The notes: a model not told the origin generated them from the letters alone. DNA of 64,000 nt from Arthrobacter ulcerisalmonis (GCF_900609065.1 NZ_UXAU01000024.1:1-64000), one strand, 5' to 3'. Positions 1 through 11,018 are shown, counted from the first letter of the stretch. Made by a program: numbers and translations.

Positions 1-54
<54 letters not shown>

Positions 55-203
55 AGTAAAACAAAAACGAAAAACAACCACCCACCCCGGAAATAACGGG
101 ACAAAGCGGTCGCATAAAATTTGAAACCAGCCAAAAACACTGCGCACACCACGGGGTGGCGGCACAGCACAATCAACCAATCACATAACATAATCGGTAT
201 CAA

Positions 204-237
204 CAAACTTGGCACACTATTGAGTTCTCAAACAACA
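204..237 (-). promoter_or_regulatory. rRNA leader boxA-type antitermination/processing element
   Basis: On the minus strand the leader carries TGTTGTTTGAGAACTCAATA followed by GTGTGCCAAG. This is the conserved actinobacterial pre-rRNA leader block that contains the boxA-like NusB/S10 site. It lies between the rrn promoter and the 16S 5' end, as expected. The rest of the leader (about 55-290) is AT-richer than the genome average and shows no gene. Confidence 0.75.
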
Positions 238-295
238 GACACACCCGACACCACCACAACCAAACGGTCGCAGATCGCTCCGGAGCAACTTTTCT

Positions 296-324
296 AGCTT
301 AGTCGCTGCGTCTCACTCTGTCAA
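296..324 (-). promoter_or_regulatory. rrn promoter
   Basis: On the minus strand a perfect -35 TTGACA (319-324) is separated by 17 bp from a -10 TAAGCT (296-301). Transcription would start near 289, giving a leader of about 235 nt before the 16S rRNA. The strand 330-450 between this promoter and the glg terminators shows no gene. Confidence 0.8.
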
Positions 325-450
325 AACGTACTCGGCGATCAAGTTCAGCACCAGGCTGTGTGATCGGCTTTCCGTCTGACTCTGTGGAGCAGCGCGGAAA
401 TAAACTCTACATCAGATTGTCCGGAACGCCAACCCAGTCGACAGGGACCG

Positions 451-507
451 TCCCACCGCCCTCCGGTGGGAACGCCAATGGCCCGGAATCACCAAGGATT
501 CCGGGCC
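451..507 (-). terminator. Terminator hairpins after the glg operon
   Basis: There are two hairpins downstream of the glgB fusion stop. At 480-507 are perfect 11-bp arms GGCCCGGAATC and GATTCCGGGCC with a 6-nt loop. At 451-471 are arms TCCCACCG and CGGTGGGA. Neither has a strong T tract, but the pair insulates the operon from the rRNA promoter region. Confidence 0.7.
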
Positions 508-555
508 TTCGGCGCTCAAACGATCCAACGCTGGCACGACACTATCGCACGGTCA

Positions 556-3500
556 TCAGGCCTTCTTGGGTTTGCGCGCCCTGGTGACTTTGGTGGAGAC
601 GCTGGCAGTCTTCGCAGCTGCCGGGACTGTCGCATCAGCAGAAGTTGGAACCGCTTCCACGGCCGGGGTGCTGACCGCGGACTCCGAACCCAGCTTGAAG
701 TAGCTGGCACCAAGTGGCGGCAAGGTCACGGACAACGTGGCCGGCTGGCCATCCTGTCCCACCTCTACGGCAGTGAGGGAGCCCGAATTCAACACCCCGG
801 AGCCGCCGTAGTTCGCGTGATCGGTGTTGAGTACCTCAGTCCATGCGCCAGCCTGGGGAACGCCGAGCGTGTAGTCCACGTGCGGGTTGCCGGCGAAGTT
901 GATGACACACACGATCGGGTTGTTGTCCTTGTCCCAGCGGATGAAGGACAACACGTTCCGGTCAGCGTCGCCACCATTGATCCACTGGAACCCGCCGGGT
1001 TCGTTGTCGCGCTCATACAGCGCCGGCGTGCCAACGTAGACGTCGTTCAGGTCCTTGGTCAGCCGTTGCAGGCCCTTGTGCGCCGGGATATCCGCAAGCC
1101 ACCAGTCCAGGCCGTGCTGCTCTGACCACTCAGCTTCCTGGCCAAACTCGGTGCCCATGAAGATCAGTTGCTTCCCCGGGTGGGCCCACTGGTAGGCGAA
1201 GAAGGCGCGCAGGTTGGCGAGCTGCTGCCAGCGATCTCCGGGCATCTTCTTGAGCATGGAGCCCTTGCCGTGCACTACCTCGTCGTGGCTGATGGGCAGC
1301 AGGAAGTTTTCCGTGAAGGCGTAGACCAGGGAGAACGTCATGGTGCCGTGGTGCCATTTGCGGTTGACCGGCTCTTCTGCGGTGTAGGACAGCGAATCGT
1401 GCATCCAGCCCATGTTCCATTTCAGGCCGAAGCCCAAGCCGTTGTGGCTGGTGGGTGCCGTGACACCAGGGAACGCCGTGGATTCCTCGGCGATCATGAC
1501 CGCGCCAGGGTGCGTCTTGTAGACGGTGGCGTTGACTTCCTGCAGGAAGGAGATTGCTTCCAGGTTCTCCCGGCCGCCGAAGCGGTTGGGTGACCATTGC
1601 CCCTCTTCACGGGAGTAGTCCAGGTACAGCATCGAGGCTACGGCGTCCACGCGGAGGCCATCGATGTGGAACTCCTCAATCCAGTAGAGCGCGTTGGCAA
1701 CCAGGAAGTTCCGGACTTCGGTGCGGCCGTAGTCGAAGATCAGTGTGCCCCAGTCGGGGTGCTCGCCCAGGTTTGGATCGGCGTGCTCGTAGAGGGGCTC
1801 GCCGTCAAAGCGGGCCAACGCCCATTCATCCTTGGGGAAGTGCGCCGGCACCCAGTCCAGGAGGACGCCGATACCAGCTTGGTGCAGGGAGTCCACCAGG
1901 AAACGGAATTCGTCCGGGTGGCCGAAGCGGGACGTGGGCGCGAAGTAGGAGGTGACTTGGTAGCCCCAGGAGCCGCCGAAGGGGTGCTCTGCAACCGGCA
2001 TGAACTCGACGTGGGTGAAGCCCAGCTCCTTGACGTAGTCCACCAGTTCGGTGGCGAGTTCGCGGTAGCCCAGCCCCAGCCGCCACGAGCCAAGGTGCAG
2101 TTCGTAGACGCTCATCGGAGAGTTATGCGGATCCCGGTCAACGCGAGCTGCCATCCACTCGTCGTCCTTGAACGCATAAGCGGGCTCAATAACGCGAGAG
2201 GCGGTCAGCGGCGGAACCTCGGTGCCGAAGGCCATGGGGTCTGCTTTTTCGATCCAGTTACCGTGTTTAGTCCGGATTTCGAACTTGTAGCACGCCCCTG
2301 CTAAAACGCCGGGAACAAAGATTTCCCAGACGCCTGAGGAACCCAGCGACCGCAGCGAGTATTCACGGCCGTCCCAGCCGTTGAAGTCGCCCTTGATCCG
2401 GACCGCCTGTGCATTGGGCGCCCACACGGCGAACGAGACGCCGTCCACATCGCCCGCCGCGGACTTGTAATGCTGCACATGAGCACCGAGAACGTCCCAG
2501 AGTCGCTCGTGCCGACCCTCGCCGATCAGGTGCAGATCGACTTCGCCTACCGTCGGCAGGTACCGGTAGGGGTCATCGACCGTGATGGGCTCGGCGTCGG
2601 GGTACTTCACCGACAAACGGTAGTCCGGCACATGTCCCGGCTGTGGCGGTTCAACAACGGCCACCCATGCACCGAAGTCCTCATGCTGCATGGGAACTGT
2701 GCCCGCAGCGGTCACCACAGATACGGCCTCCGCGAGGTGCTTTACGGTCCGGATGGTGACGTGACCGTAGTCGTCCAGATGTGCGCCCAGGATGGAGTGC
2801 GGCGCATGGTGCTCGCCGTTCGCCACCTTGCCCAACGTCCCGGAATCGACCTGCAGCGGAACCCCCGGACGGTCAGTTTGTGCGGAACCTGTCATTTCGT
2901 TACCTTCCGATGCTGCGCCGACGTGCTCGCCGGTGCCATTACTGCCAAGCAACCGCCTGGTCGCGTTCACGGGGATCGCCAACCAGTCGGGCCTGTTACG
3001 CAATTCATAAACCACTTCGTACAAGGCCTTGTCCAGCCACAATGCCATAAACAGGGGTGAATCCTGCTCCACCATTCCGGGAATGACGCCTGCGTAGCCG
3101 GCCAGGAACGCGGCGGCGCAATCGTCCACCCAGGAATCGGCTGCCTGCACTGTGCCTTGTTCGCGCTGGGCCGCGCCGGCGGCGTAGTCGAACGAGCGCA
3201 GCATGCCCACCACATCCCGCAGGGGTACGTCCGGGACGTTCCGCTCCGAAATCGGCCGCATGGGCTCACCCTCAAAGTCCAGGATGGTCCAGCGCGGGGC
3301 GCCGTCGCGCCCAGTAACCTGCAGAATCTGGCCCAGGTGCAGGTCACCGTGGATGCGTTGCAGCGTCCCGGCACCCATCCCCGCGAGTCCCGCCAGAAGT
3401 GCCTCCACAGCATCGTCGGAAGGCCCGACGGCGGCGCCCGCTTCCGCCCAGGCCTGCCGCACCCGTTGGGCTACTGCTGTCCAGACTGCTTTGGTGAGTG

Positions 3501-4335
3501 CGGGATCCGTTGAGGTGCCCAGGGCTTCTGCCATCCTCTGGTGAACAGTAGCGGTCGCAGCCCCAAGGGCTTGCGCTTCGGCGGTAAAGGGAGTCCCGGA
3601 CCGGGCAGCATCGACGGCGAGGCGCCAAGCGTCCCGTCCGCCGGCCAGAAATTCGTGGGCCACCGCCAGTTGGCCCTGGACGAAACCAGAATCAGCCTCC
3701 GTCCACTCCCCCCGGACCCAGCCCAGGGTGGCGGGCACTTCGGTGGCGCCGGCAGCGGTGAGTGCCCTGCCCACCTCTACCTCGGGGTTGGTGCCGGCGG
3801 AGATGACCCGGAAGAATTTGATGATGGCCGCGGACTCGCCGTCGTCCACAATGACGGAGCTGTTGGATTGCTCCCCGGAGAGGACCTTGACCACACCCCT
3901 GGTGGTCGGCAGGCGATATTCGCCGGCAACGGCCACTCCAGAAGCAACACCGGCAGGAGCGTCAGCAGAGTGCCTGATCAGTTCGAGGAACGCGGCCACA
4001 AAATCGGGGTCATGAACGGCGTCGTACACCCACGTACGGTCCGGGTCCGAGCCTGCAGCCTGGCCCACGAGCGCGCGCTCCAAATCCGCCGCCGGAGCCA
4101 ACCGGAAACTCAGCGGAACCTGCACCACAAAAGTTCGTGCGCCGCCGTCGGCCCCCACTGTGCTGATGGCGAGCAGGAAAACCGCCAGGCCAGCATGGCC
4201 TGACGCGTCCTGCAGGCCCACTCCACCAGCCTGGGTCAGCGAAAAGTCCGCCGACTTGACCGGGAACCAACGCTGCTGCGGGAGCCAGTGGCGAAGCAGT
4301 TCGGCCAGGGCTGGGGTGAGGGTTGGCTGCTCCAT
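556..4335 (-). CDS. glgB: Maltokinase-1,4-alpha-glucan branching enzyme fusion
   Basis: This 1259-residue protein joins two enzymes. Residues 1-~470 are a maltokinase (maltose + ATP to maltose-1-phosphate), starting with the Mak N-cap and carrying the aminoglycoside-phosphotransferase-like catalytic HGDLHLGQ (329-336) and metal-binding ILDFEGEP (351-358). Residues ~490-1225 are GlgB: N-terminal CBM48-type beta-sandwich domains, then a GH13 barrel with nucleophile D896 (GLRVDAV) and acid/base Glu at 950-951 (MIAEES). The last ~35 residues are an Ala/Ser/Lys-rich tail. A Met at residue 481 (MTGSAQTDRP) looks like the relic of a separate GlgB start. The start at 4335 is chosen because Mak homology begins there and because TGATG overlaps the treS stop by one base, implying coupled translation. 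A longer in-frame upstream reading lies inside treS and is rejected. Confidence 0.95.
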   Translation of the reverse strand: MEQPTLTPALAELLRHWLPQQRWFPVKSADFSLTQAGGVGLQDASGHAGLAVFLLAISTVGADGGARTFVVQVPLSFRLAPAADLERALVGQAAGSDPDRTWVYDAVHDPDFVAAFLELIRHSADAPAGVASGVAVAGEYRLPTTRGVVKVLSGEQSNSSVIVDDGESAAIIKFFRVISAGTNPEVEVGRALTAAGATEVPATLGWVRGEWTEADSGFVQGQLAVAHEFLAGGRDAWRLAVDAARSGTPFTAEAQALGAATATVHQRMAEALGTSTDPALTKAVWTAVAQRVRQAWAEAGAAVGPSDDAVEALLAGLAGMGAGTLQRIHGDLHLGQILQVTGRDGAPRWTILDFEGEPMRPISERNVPDVPLRDVVGMLRSFDYAAGAAQREQGTVQAADSWVDDCAAAFLAGYAGVIPGMVEQDSPLFMALWLDKALYEVVYELRNRPDWLAIPVNATRRLLGSNGTGEHVGAASEGNEMTGSAQTDRPGVPLQVDSGTLGKVANGEHHAPHSILGAHLDDYGHVTIRTVKHLAEAVSVVTAAGTVPMQHEDFGAWVAVVEPPQPGHVPDYRLSVKYPDAEPITVDDPYRYLPTVGEVDLHLIGEGRHERLWDVLGAHVQHYKSAAGDVDGVSFAVWAPNAQAVRIKGDFNGWDGREYSLRSLGSSGVWEIFVPGVLAGACYKFEIRTKHGNWIEKADPMAFGTEVPPLTASRVIEPAYAFKDDEWMAARVDRDPHNSPMSVYELHLGSWRLGLGYRELATELVDYVKELGFTHVEFMPVAEHPFGGSWGYQVTSYFAPTSRFGHPDEFRFLVDSLHQAGIGVLLDWVPAHFPKDEWALARFDGEPLYEHADPNLGEHPDWGTLIFDYGRTEVRNFLVANALYWIEEFHIDGLRVDAVASMLYLDYSREEGQWSPNRFGGRENLEAISFLQEVNATVYKTHPGAVMIAEESTAFPGVTAPTSHNGLGFGLKWNMGWMHDSLSYTAEEPVNRKWHHGTMTFSLVYAFTENFLLPISHDEVVHGKGSMLKKMPGDRWQQLANLRAFFAYQWAHPGKQLIFMGTEFGQEAEWSEQHGLDWWLADIPAHKGLQRLTKDLNDVYVGTPALYERDNEPGGFQWINGGDADRNVLSFIRWDKDNNPIVCVINFAGNPHVDYTLGVPQAGAWTEVLNTDHANYGGSGVLNSGSLTAVEVGQDGQPATLSVTLPPLGASYFKLGSESAVSTPAVEAVPTSADATVPAAAKTASVSTKVTRARKPKKA

Positions 4336-6131
4336 CAGTTCTCGATGGACAGGATAGGCAGCGCCTGCGTATACGGAGAAGCTGGGTTGGACGAGGCGGA
4401 GCGGACACGCAACCAGAAGAAATCGTGGCTGCCCAAGGTCAGGGTCAGCGTGCCATCTTCGCTGATACCCGGGAAAGGTTGCCCGCCGAAGACGTCCCGC
4501 AGTCCCCTGCCGGCAAACTGCGGGACGCGCAGCTTGGCGGCCACCGGATGCTGGGAGAGGTTGAAGGCGCACAGGATTGTCTCGCCCTCCACACCTGCCG
4601 AGTTGCCACTGGGGAGCTCCCGCAGGTAGGCCAAGACGGCGTCGTGATCGGCCTCAACGTGTTCGAAGCTGCCCAACCCGAACGCCGGGTGGTTCTTCCG
4701 GACGCTCAGGATCTGCCGGGTCCAACGCAGCAGGGACCCGGAGTGGGCCGATTCCGCCTCCACGTTGGCCATGGCGTAGTTGTAGACCAACGACTGGATG
4801 GGTGGCAGGTACAGCTTCCCCGGGTCAGCGCTGGAGAACCCGGCATTGCGGTCCGGGTTCCACTGCATGGGCGTGCGGACGGCGTCGCGATCGTCCAGCC
4901 AGATGTTGTCCCCCATGCCGATCTCGTCCCCGTAGTACAGGAACGGGCTGCCGGGTAGCGAGAGCAGCAACGCGTTGATCAGTTCGATCTCCGCGCGGGA
5001 ATTGTCCAGCAGGGGTGCCAGCCGACGGCGGATGCCGATGTTGGCGCGCATCCGGGGGTCGGGTGCATACCAGCCCAGCATGGCGGCCCGCTCATCCGGA
5101 GTCACCATTTCCAGCGTCAGTTCATCGTGGTTCCGGAGGAACGTGCCCCATTGGGCCCCTTCCGGGATGGCTGGCGTGTCCTGCATGGTCTCGATGATGG
5201 GTGCAGCCTTCTGGTCCCGCAGCGCGTAATACAGCCGGGGCATGATGGGGAAGTGGAAGGCCATGTGGCATTCCGGTTCCTCTTCGGTGCCAAAGTACTC
5301 AACGACCTCATTGGGCGGCTGGTTTGCCTCCGCAATAATGACGCGACCAGGGTAGCTTTCGTCCACCATGGCACGGAGCCTGCGCAGGAAATCATGGGTG
5401 GCGGGGAGGTTTTCGCAGTTCGTGCCTTCCTCCTCGAAAAGGTACGGAATAGCGTCTGCGCGGAACCCGTCAATTCCCTGATCCAGCCAGAACCGGACCA
5501 CGTCGAAAAGCGCCTCAATGACGGCGGGATTTTCGAAGTTCAGGTCAGGCTGGTGGCCGAAGAAGCGGTGCCAGAAGAATTGCCGGCGAATCGGATCGAA
5601 GGTCCAGTTGGATTCCTCCGTGTCCACGAAAATGATGCGGGCATCGGAGTATTTCTCGTCCGTATCGCTCCACACGTAGAAATCGCCGAACGGTCCGTCC
5701 GGGTCCTTCCGGGACTCCTGGAACCAGGGGTGCTGGTCAGAGGTGTGGTTGAGCGGCAGGTCAATGATGACCCGGACGCCGCGGGCGTGGGCCTCTGCCA
5801 CCAGGCGCTTGAAATCGCTGATGGTCCCGAATTCGTCCAGCACCGAGTTGTAATCGGAAATGTCATAGCCGCCGTCCCGCAAGGGGGACTGGAAAAACGG
5901 TGGCAGCCACAGGCAGTCAACGCCCAGCCATTGGAGATAATCCAGCCGGTCGATCAAGCCTGAGAAGTCCCCGGAACCATCACCGTTGGCATCCGCAAAG
6001 GCCCGCACGAGCACCTCATAAAAGACGGCTTTCCGATACCATAGCGGGTCATGCTGCAGGCCTGGGGCGTTTATTTCAAAGCTGCTTTTAGGGGTGAAGT
6101 GCTGGCTGGATCCTTGCGGATTGAAATTCAC
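4335..6131 (-). CDS. treS: Trehalose synthase (maltose glucosylmutase)
   Basis: TreS interconverts trehalose and maltose, supplying maltose to the maltokinase domain encoded next in the operon. The protein is 598 residues, normal for a stand-alone TreS. GH13 signatures are in order: [15 protein letters not shown] near 45-60, [14 protein letters not shown] near 124-137, nucleophile D226 in [18 protein letters not shown], acid/base E268 in RVIIAEANQ, and the downstream NHDEL motif. It starts with GTG, and GTGA overlaps the glgE stop by four bases; its own stop overlaps the next ATG. In many actinobacteria TreS works with, or is fused to, maltokinase; here Mak is fused to GlgB instead. Confidence 0.96.
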   Translation of the reverse strand: MNFNPQGSSQHFTPKSSFEINAPGLQHDPLWYRKAVFYEVLVRAFADANGDGSGDFSGLIDRLDYLQWLGVDCLWLPPFFQSPLRDGGYDISDYNSVLDEFGTISDFKRLVAEAHARGVRVIIDLPLNHTSDQHPWFQESRKDPDGPFGDFYVWSDTDEKYSDARIIFVDTEESNWTFDPIRRQFFWHRFFGHQPDLNFENPAVIEALFDVVRFWLDQGIDGFRADAIPYLFEEEGTNCENLPATHDFLRRLRAMVDESYPGRVIIAEANQPPNEVVEYFGTEEEPECHMAFHFPIMPRLYYALRDQKAAPIIETMQDTPAIPEGAQWGTFLRNHDELTLEMVTPDERAAMLGWYAPDPRMRANIGIRRRLAPLLDNSRAEIELINALLLSLPGSPFLYYGDEIGMGDNIWLDDRDAVRTPMQWNPDRNAGFSSADPGKLYLPPIQSLVYNYAMANVEAESAHSGSLLRWTRQILSVRKNHPAFGLGSFEHVEADHDAVLAYLRELPSGNSAGVEGETILCAFNLSQHPVAAKLRVPQFAGRGLRDVFGGQPFPGISEDGTLTLTLGSHDFFWLRVRSASSNPASPYTQALPILSIEN

Positions 6132-8236
6132 TTAGGCATTCTCCTCACGCTCAAGATGTGCACCGGGTCCAGGTGCGGATCTCGACGGACATAGTTGTAT
6201 TCGTTCCATTCCCAGGTTTCACCGGAAATCAGATCATCGACATAGAATCCACCGGCAGCTGTCAGGTCCTGTGGCTCCAGCTCAAGCGCCGCCAGATCCA
6301 GGATCACCGTGGCTTCGCGGGTGACATGCGGATCCACGTTGGCCACCACGATGATGGTGTCCTTGGTGCCGTCCGGCATGGTCTTGTGCTTGGAGTACGC
6401 CACCGTTGCATCGTCAGTGGTGTGGTGCACGGTGAGGTTTTGCAGGTCCTGCAGGGCAGGGTGGGCGCGCCGCAGGTGGTTGAGCCGGGTGATGAACGGT
6501 GCCAGCGTCCTTCCGGACTGCGCTGCCCCGTCCCAGTCACGGGCTTTGTACTCAAACTTTTCGTTGTCGATGTATTCCTCGGCGCCGGGCCGGGCCACGT
6601 GCTCGTAGAGCTCAAAGCCCGCGTAGACGCCCCACATGGGGCTGGCTGTCGCCGCCAGGGTGGCCCTGATCTTGAAGGCCGCCGGACCACCGTACTGCAG
6701 GTACTCGGTGAGGATGTCGGGGGTGTTGACGAAGAAGTTTGGGCGGAAGTAGGCCGGCGACTCGTGGCTGACCTCGTTGAAGTACGTCTCGATCTCTTCC
6801 TTGGTGTTCCGCCAAGTGAAGTAGGTGTACGACTGCTGGAAGCCGGCCCGGCCCAGCGCATGCATCATGGCCGGGCGGGTGAAGGCTTCGGCCAAGAACA
6901 CTACGCCGTCAACGGTCTTGTTCACTTCGGCAATCAGCCATTCCCAGAACCAGACCGGTTTGGTGTGCGGGTTGTCCACGCGGAAGATCTTCACGCCGTG
7001 GCTGACCCAGAGCAGCACGATCCGCAGGATTTCCTTTGACAGGCCCTCAGGATCGTTGTCGAAGTTCAGCGGGTAGATGTCCTGGTACTTCTTCGGCGGG
7101 TTTTCCGCGTAGGCGATGGTGCCGTCCACGCGTGTGGTGAACCACTCGGGGTTGGTGCCTACCCAAGGGTGGTCTGGTGCTGCCTGCAGGGCCAGGTCCA
7201 GCGCTACTTCGAGTCCCAGTTCGCCGGCCCGCGCCACGAAGGCGTCAAAATCCTCGAACGTGCCCAGGTCAGGATGGATGGCGTCGTGCCCACCGGCCTC
7301 GCCGCCAATCGCCCACGGCGAACCCGGATCGTGCGGACCGGCCACCAGGGTGTTGTTGGGGCCCTTGCGGTGCTGGATCCCAATCGGGTGGATGGGCGGC
7401 ATGTAGAGAACATCGAAACCCATGGCTGCCACGGCATCGAGCCGTTGCGCAGCCGTGCGGAAGTTCCCCGAAGTCCAGGCGCCGGTGGTGTGGTCCTTGA
7501 CGGCCCCTTCGGAGCGGGGGAAGAACTCGTACCAGGCGCCGCGGCCGGCGCGGTCGCGCTCCACCAGCAGGGGGTAGCGGGCGGAAACGGTGACCAGCTC
7601 GCGGATGGGATGGCGGTGTGCCACGTCCACGACGGCGGGGCTGAAGGCTGCGCCCAGGCGTTCCTCCACAGAGCGGCTGGCGTCGCCGATGACCTCTGCT
7701 GCGCGGCCCAGGGTTCCGCGGTCAGCGTCAGACCGGGATTCGTCGTAGGCCGCATCGACCAGGAGTGCGGCGCCTTCGGCGAGCATCAGGTCCACGTCCA
7801 CACCGGCGGCGATTTTCACGTCGGCGTTGTGGTGCCACGTTCCGTAGCGGTCATGCCAGGCCTCAATGGTGAAGGTCCAGTTTCCGGGTTCCGACGGCGT
7901 GAGGATGCCTTCCCAGCGGTCGGTCCCCATGCCGCGTACCCCACGGGGTGCGCTCAGGCGGACCCACTGGCGTTGCGCCCCCGAGGCATCGTGCAGGACT
8001 GCGCTGACACCCAACTGGTCATGGCCCTCGCGAAATGCGGTGGCGCCAACAACAATGCCTTCGCCGGGGACGGCCTTGGCAGGAAACCTGCCATCTTCGA
8101 TGACGGGCTGCACTGCGGTGATCGGAAAACGGCCGAAGCGCAGGCCATCGGTGATGCTCCCGGTCGGGTTCGTGGTGGACTCGGCTCTGTTCTCTGGGTT
8201 CTTCGTCACAAGCTCGACGTTAGCGAGAAATGCCAC
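6128..8236 (-). CDS. glgE: Alpha-1,4-glucan:maltose-1-phosphate maltosyltransferase
   Basis: GlgE transfers maltosyl units from maltose-1-phosphate onto the non-reducing end of alpha-1,4-glucans in the cytoplasm. The 702-residue length matches the family. An N-terminal beta-sandwich region is followed by the GH13 barrel with nucleophile D421 (FRVDNPHTK) and acid/base E450 (FLAEAFTRP). It is the first gene of the glgE-treS-mak/glgB operon and starts with GTG at 8236. The ~28 N-terminal residues before [11 protein letters not shown] look non-conserved, so a slightly later start is possible. The gene is divergent from glgP across about 125 bp that must hold both promoters. Confidence 0.96.
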   Translation of the reverse strand: MAFLANVELVTKNPENRAESTTNPTGSITDGLRFGRFPITAVQPVIEDGRFPAKAVPGEGIVVGATAFREGHDQLGVSAVLHDASGAQRQWVRLSAPRGVRGMGTDRWEGILTPSEPGNWTFTIEAWHDRYGTWHHNADVKIAAGVDVDLMLAEGAALLVDAAYDESRSDADRGTLGRAAEVIGDASRSVEERLGAAFSPAVVDVAHRHPIRELVTVSARYPLLVERDRAGRGAWYEFFPRSEGAVKDHTTGAWTSGNFRTAAQRLDAVAAMGFDVLYMPPIHPIGIQHRKGPNNTLVAGPHDPGSPWAIGGEAGGHDAIHPDLGTFEDFDAFVARAGELGLEVALDLALQAAPDHPWVGTNPEWFTTRVDGTIAYAENPPKKYQDIYPLNFDNDPEGLSKEILRIVLLWVSHGVKIFRVDNPHTKPVWFWEWLIAEVNKTVDGVVFLAEAFTRPAMMHALGRAGFQQSYTYFTWRNTKEEIETYFNEVSHESPAYFRPNFFVNTPDILTEYLQYGGPAAFKIRATLAATASPMWGVYAGFELYEHVARPGAEEYIDNEKFEYKARDWDGAAQSGRTLAPFITRLNHLRRAHPALQDLQNLTVHHTTDDATVAYSKHKTMPDGTKDTIIVVANVDPHVTREATVILDLAALELEPQDLTAAGGFYVDDLISGETWEWNEYNYVRRDPHLDPVHILSVRRMPK

Positions 8237-8348
8237 GGATTGCTAAGGCTGCGCACTGTTTGGGCGGCACTGGCCGTCATTTCCGGACCGCACTTGTCAT
8301 TTACCCAAAAGAAACCTCGTGCTTGTTCCCGCTGTGAACGTTCTCGGT

Positions 8349-8354
8349 TAGTGT
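8349..8354 (+). promoter_or_regulatory. Probable -10 box of glgP (leaderless)
   Basis: TAGTGT ends 7 nt before the GTG at 8362. There is no Shine-Dalgarno and no clear -35. Confidence 0.45.
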
Positions 8355-8361
8355 GACGCAG

Positions 8362-10983
8362 GTGAAGGCAATCCGAAGGTTTACGGTCCGTACAGTCCTC
8401 CCCGAGCCCATCCGCCCCCTGGCGAGATTGGCCAGCAATCTTCGCTGGTCGTGGCACCGTCCCACAAGGGAGCTATTCGCCACGCTCAACCCCCGCATCT
8501 GGGCTGAAAGCGGCAACGATCCCGTCAGTTTCCTGGGCCTGGCCAGCCGCGAAGAGTTCGCCGAGCTGGCCGCTGACCCGGAAGTTGTCGAGCAGATCGC
8601 CGCCGCCGCCGCGGACCTGGACCGGTACTTGGAACAGCCGCGCTGGTACCAGGGCCTGGGGGCCGAAGCGCCGGCGGCGATCGCCTACTTCTCCCCCGAG
8701 TTTGGCATCACCGAAGTGCTGCCGCAGTACTCGGGCGGCCTGGGCATCCTGGCCGGCGACCACCTGAAAGCCGCCTCGGACCTGGGCGTGCCGTTGATCG
8801 GCGTCGGCCTGTTGTACCAGGCGGGGTACTTCAAGCAGTCACTGTCCCGGGATGCCTGGCAGCAGGAGACCTACCCGGTTCTTGACCCCGACGGGCTGCC
8901 GCTGACCCTGCTTCGTGAGCCGTCCGAGGAGGGTCAGGGCCGCCCGCTGGAGGTATCCCTGCCCTTGCCCAACGGCCGGCGGCTCCTGGCACACGTCTGG
9001 CGGGCCGACGTCGGCCGCGTTCCGCTGCTGCTGCTGGACTCCAACGTTCCGGGCAACGACGACGCGGCACGCGGCATCACCGATCGGCTGTACGGCGGCG
9101 GCGGCGATCACCGTCTGCAGCAGGAGCTACTGTTGGGCATGGGCGGCGTCAAGGCCCTGCGTGCTTATCAGCGACTCACCGGCACGCCCGCCCCGGAGGT
9201 ATTCCACACCAATGAGGGCCACGCCGGGTTCCTCGGGATCGAACGGATCCAGGAACTCATGGCGGGCGAGCAGGCGCTGTCCTTTGATGAGGCGCTGACC
9301 GCAGGTCGTGCGTCCACCGTTTTCACCACCCACACGCCGGTCCCGGCTGGTATCGACCGATTCGAAGTGGCCCAGATCAGCCACTTCTTCGAGGCTGGCC
9401 TGGCTCCGGACGTGCCGGTGGCCAAGATCTTGGAACTGGGTCGCGAGAATTACGCCGACGGCGACCCGTCAGTCTTCAACATGGCGGTGATGGGCCTACG
9501 GTTGGCGCAGCGAGCCAATGGGGTGGCGAAACTGCACGGCGAGGTGTCCCGTGGGATGTTCTCCGCCCTGTGGCCAGGCTTCGACCACGCAGAGGTTCCC
9601 ATCACCTCGGTGACCAACGGCGTCCACGTGCCCACGTGGGTGGACAGCCGCATCTCCGCGCTGGCCCGCAGCCAGTTCGGCAGCGAGGCGGAAGCCAATG
9701 GCCGCTGGGATCTGGCATACAACGTGAGCGACGCCGACGTCTGGACTTTGCGCCGCGAGATGCGCTCCGCGCTGGTCGCCGACGTCCGACAGCGGTTGCG
9801 TGCCTCCTGGAAGAAGCGTGGCGCAGCGGACGCGGAGCTCGGCTGGACGGACAACGTCCTGGACCCGGATGTCCTGACCATTGGCTTTGCCCGCCGTGTT
9901 CCCACCTACAAGCGGCTCACGCTGATGCTCCGCGAACCGGACCGGTTGAAGGCGCTGCTCCTGCACAAGGACAACCCGATTCAGTTGGTTATTGCCGGCA
10001 AGTCCCACCCTGCCGATGACGCTGGCAAGAAGATGATCCAGGAACTGGTGCAGTTCACCGATGACCCGGAAGTGAGGCACCGGATTGCGTTCCTGCCCAA
10101 CTACGACATCGCCATGGCGCGGACCCTCTTCCCCGGCTGCGACGTTTGGCTGAATAACCCGCTGCGCCCTTTGGAAGCCTGTGGAACCTCGGGCATGAAG
10201 GCAGCCCTGAACGGATCGCTGAACCTTTCCGTCCTGGACGGCTGGTGGGATGAAATGTACGACGGCGAAAACGGCTGGGCAATTCCCACCGCCAATAACG
10301 GCGCGTCCCCTGAGGAACGCGACGATATCGAGGCCGCGGCACTGTACGAACTCCTGGAAACCCAGGTGGCACCCCGCTTCTACGGCAGCAGCGTTTCCGA
10401 GGCCGCGGGGGCGGCAGGACCGTCCACCACCGCCAGCAAGGAAGCGGTGCCCACGCACTGGGTGTCCATGATCAAGCACACCCTGGCGCACCTGGGCCCG
10501 CAGGTTTCGGCTGATCGGATGCTCCGCGACTACGTTAATGTGCTGTACCGGCCCGCGGCGGAAGCTGGCAGGACCGCCGTCGCGAATTCCTACGCGCAAG
10601 CCCGCACCTTGGCGTCCTGGACCGCCAGCGTCCGTGCCGCCTGGCCGCTGGTCAGCGTGGAACACGTGGACTCGGTGGACGTCTCGGCGGACCCGCAGAT
10701 CGGCGACACCCTGCAGGTCAACGCCTACGTGGCCTTAAGTACCCTCAAGCCCCAAGACGTCAGTGTTGAGGTGGCCTACGGCAAGGCCGAGGAAAGCGAC
10801 AGCCTCACGGACGTCACCTTGATCGAGCTCAAGGCCCAGGAAGATCTGGGCGGCGGCCGGCACCTGTTCAGCGGTTCACTGGTGATCGACAGGTCCGGTT
10901 CATTTGGCTACACCGTCCGGGTCCTCCCCCGCCACGACGCGCTGGCCTCGAAAGCGGAACTGGGGCTGATCGTGAACGCCTGA
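8362..10983 (+). CDS. glgP: Alpha-glucan (glycogen/maltodextrin) phosphorylase
   Basis: GlgP releases glucose-1-phosphate from alpha-1,4-glucan ends using pyridoxal phosphate. The 873-residue protein is of the shorter actinobacterial/GlgP type. It shows the N-terminal NLRWSWHRPTRELF block, FSPEFGITEVLPQYSGGLGI, the HTPVPAGIDRF segment, and the PLP site EACGTSGMKAALNGS, whose Lys carries the cofactor. GTG at 8362 (MKAIRRFTV) is preferred over GTG at 8353 because homologues begin MKA-RRFTV and a TAGTGT -10 box lies 7 nt before it. It faces glgX tail to tail with 35 bp between stops. It removes what the divergent glgE operon builds. Confidence 0.94.
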   Translation: MKAIRRFTVRTVLPEPIRPLARLASNLRWSWHRPTRELFATLNPRIWAESGNDPVSFLGLASREEFAELAADPEVVEQIAAAAADLDRYLEQPRWYQGLGAEAPAAIAYFSPEFGITEVLPQYSGGLGILAGDHLKAASDLGVPLIGVGLLYQAGYFKQSLSRDAWQQETYPVLDPDGLPLTLLREPSEEGQGRPLEVSLPLPNGRRLLAHVWRADVGRVPLLLLDSNVPGNDDAARGITDRLYGGGGDHRLQQELLLGMGGVKALRAYQRLTGTPAPEVFHTNEGHAGFLGIERIQELMAGEQALSFDEALTAGRASTVFTTHTPVPAGIDRFEVAQISHFFEAGLAPDVPVAKILELGRENYADGDPSVFNMAVMGLRLAQRANGVAKLHGEVSRGMFSALWPGFDHAEVPITSVTNGVHVPTWVDSRISALARSQFGSEAEANGRWDLAYNVSDADVWTLRREMRSALVADVRQRLRASWKKRGAADAELGWTDNVLDPDVLTIGFARRVPTYKRLTLMLREPDRLKALLLHKDNPIQLVIAGKSHPADDAGKKMIQELVQFTDDPEVRHRIAFLPNYDIAMARTLFPGCDVWLNNPLRPLEACGTSGMKAALNGSLNLSVLDGWWDEMYDGENGWAIPTANNGASPEERDDIEAAALYELLETQVAPRFYGSSVSEAAGAAGPSTTASKEAVPTHWVSMIKHTLAHLGPQVSADRMLRDYVNVLYRPAAEAGRTAVANSYAQARTLASWTASVRAAWPLVSVEHVDSVDVSADPQIGDTLQVNAYVALSTLKPQDVSVEVAYGKAEESDSLTDVTLIELKAQEDLGGGRHLFSGSLVIDRSGSFGYTVRVLPRHDALASKAELGLIVNA

Positions 10984-11018
10984 CACCCCAGGCAGGATTG
11001 CAGGCCCAGCCGGGTTGC

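Noticed and set aside
4336..4572. Longer reading of the Mak-GlgB ORF with 79 extra N-terminal residues
   Set aside because: It lies entirely inside treS, is Arg/Pro-rich, and the Mak homology plus the TGATG junction fix the start at 4335.
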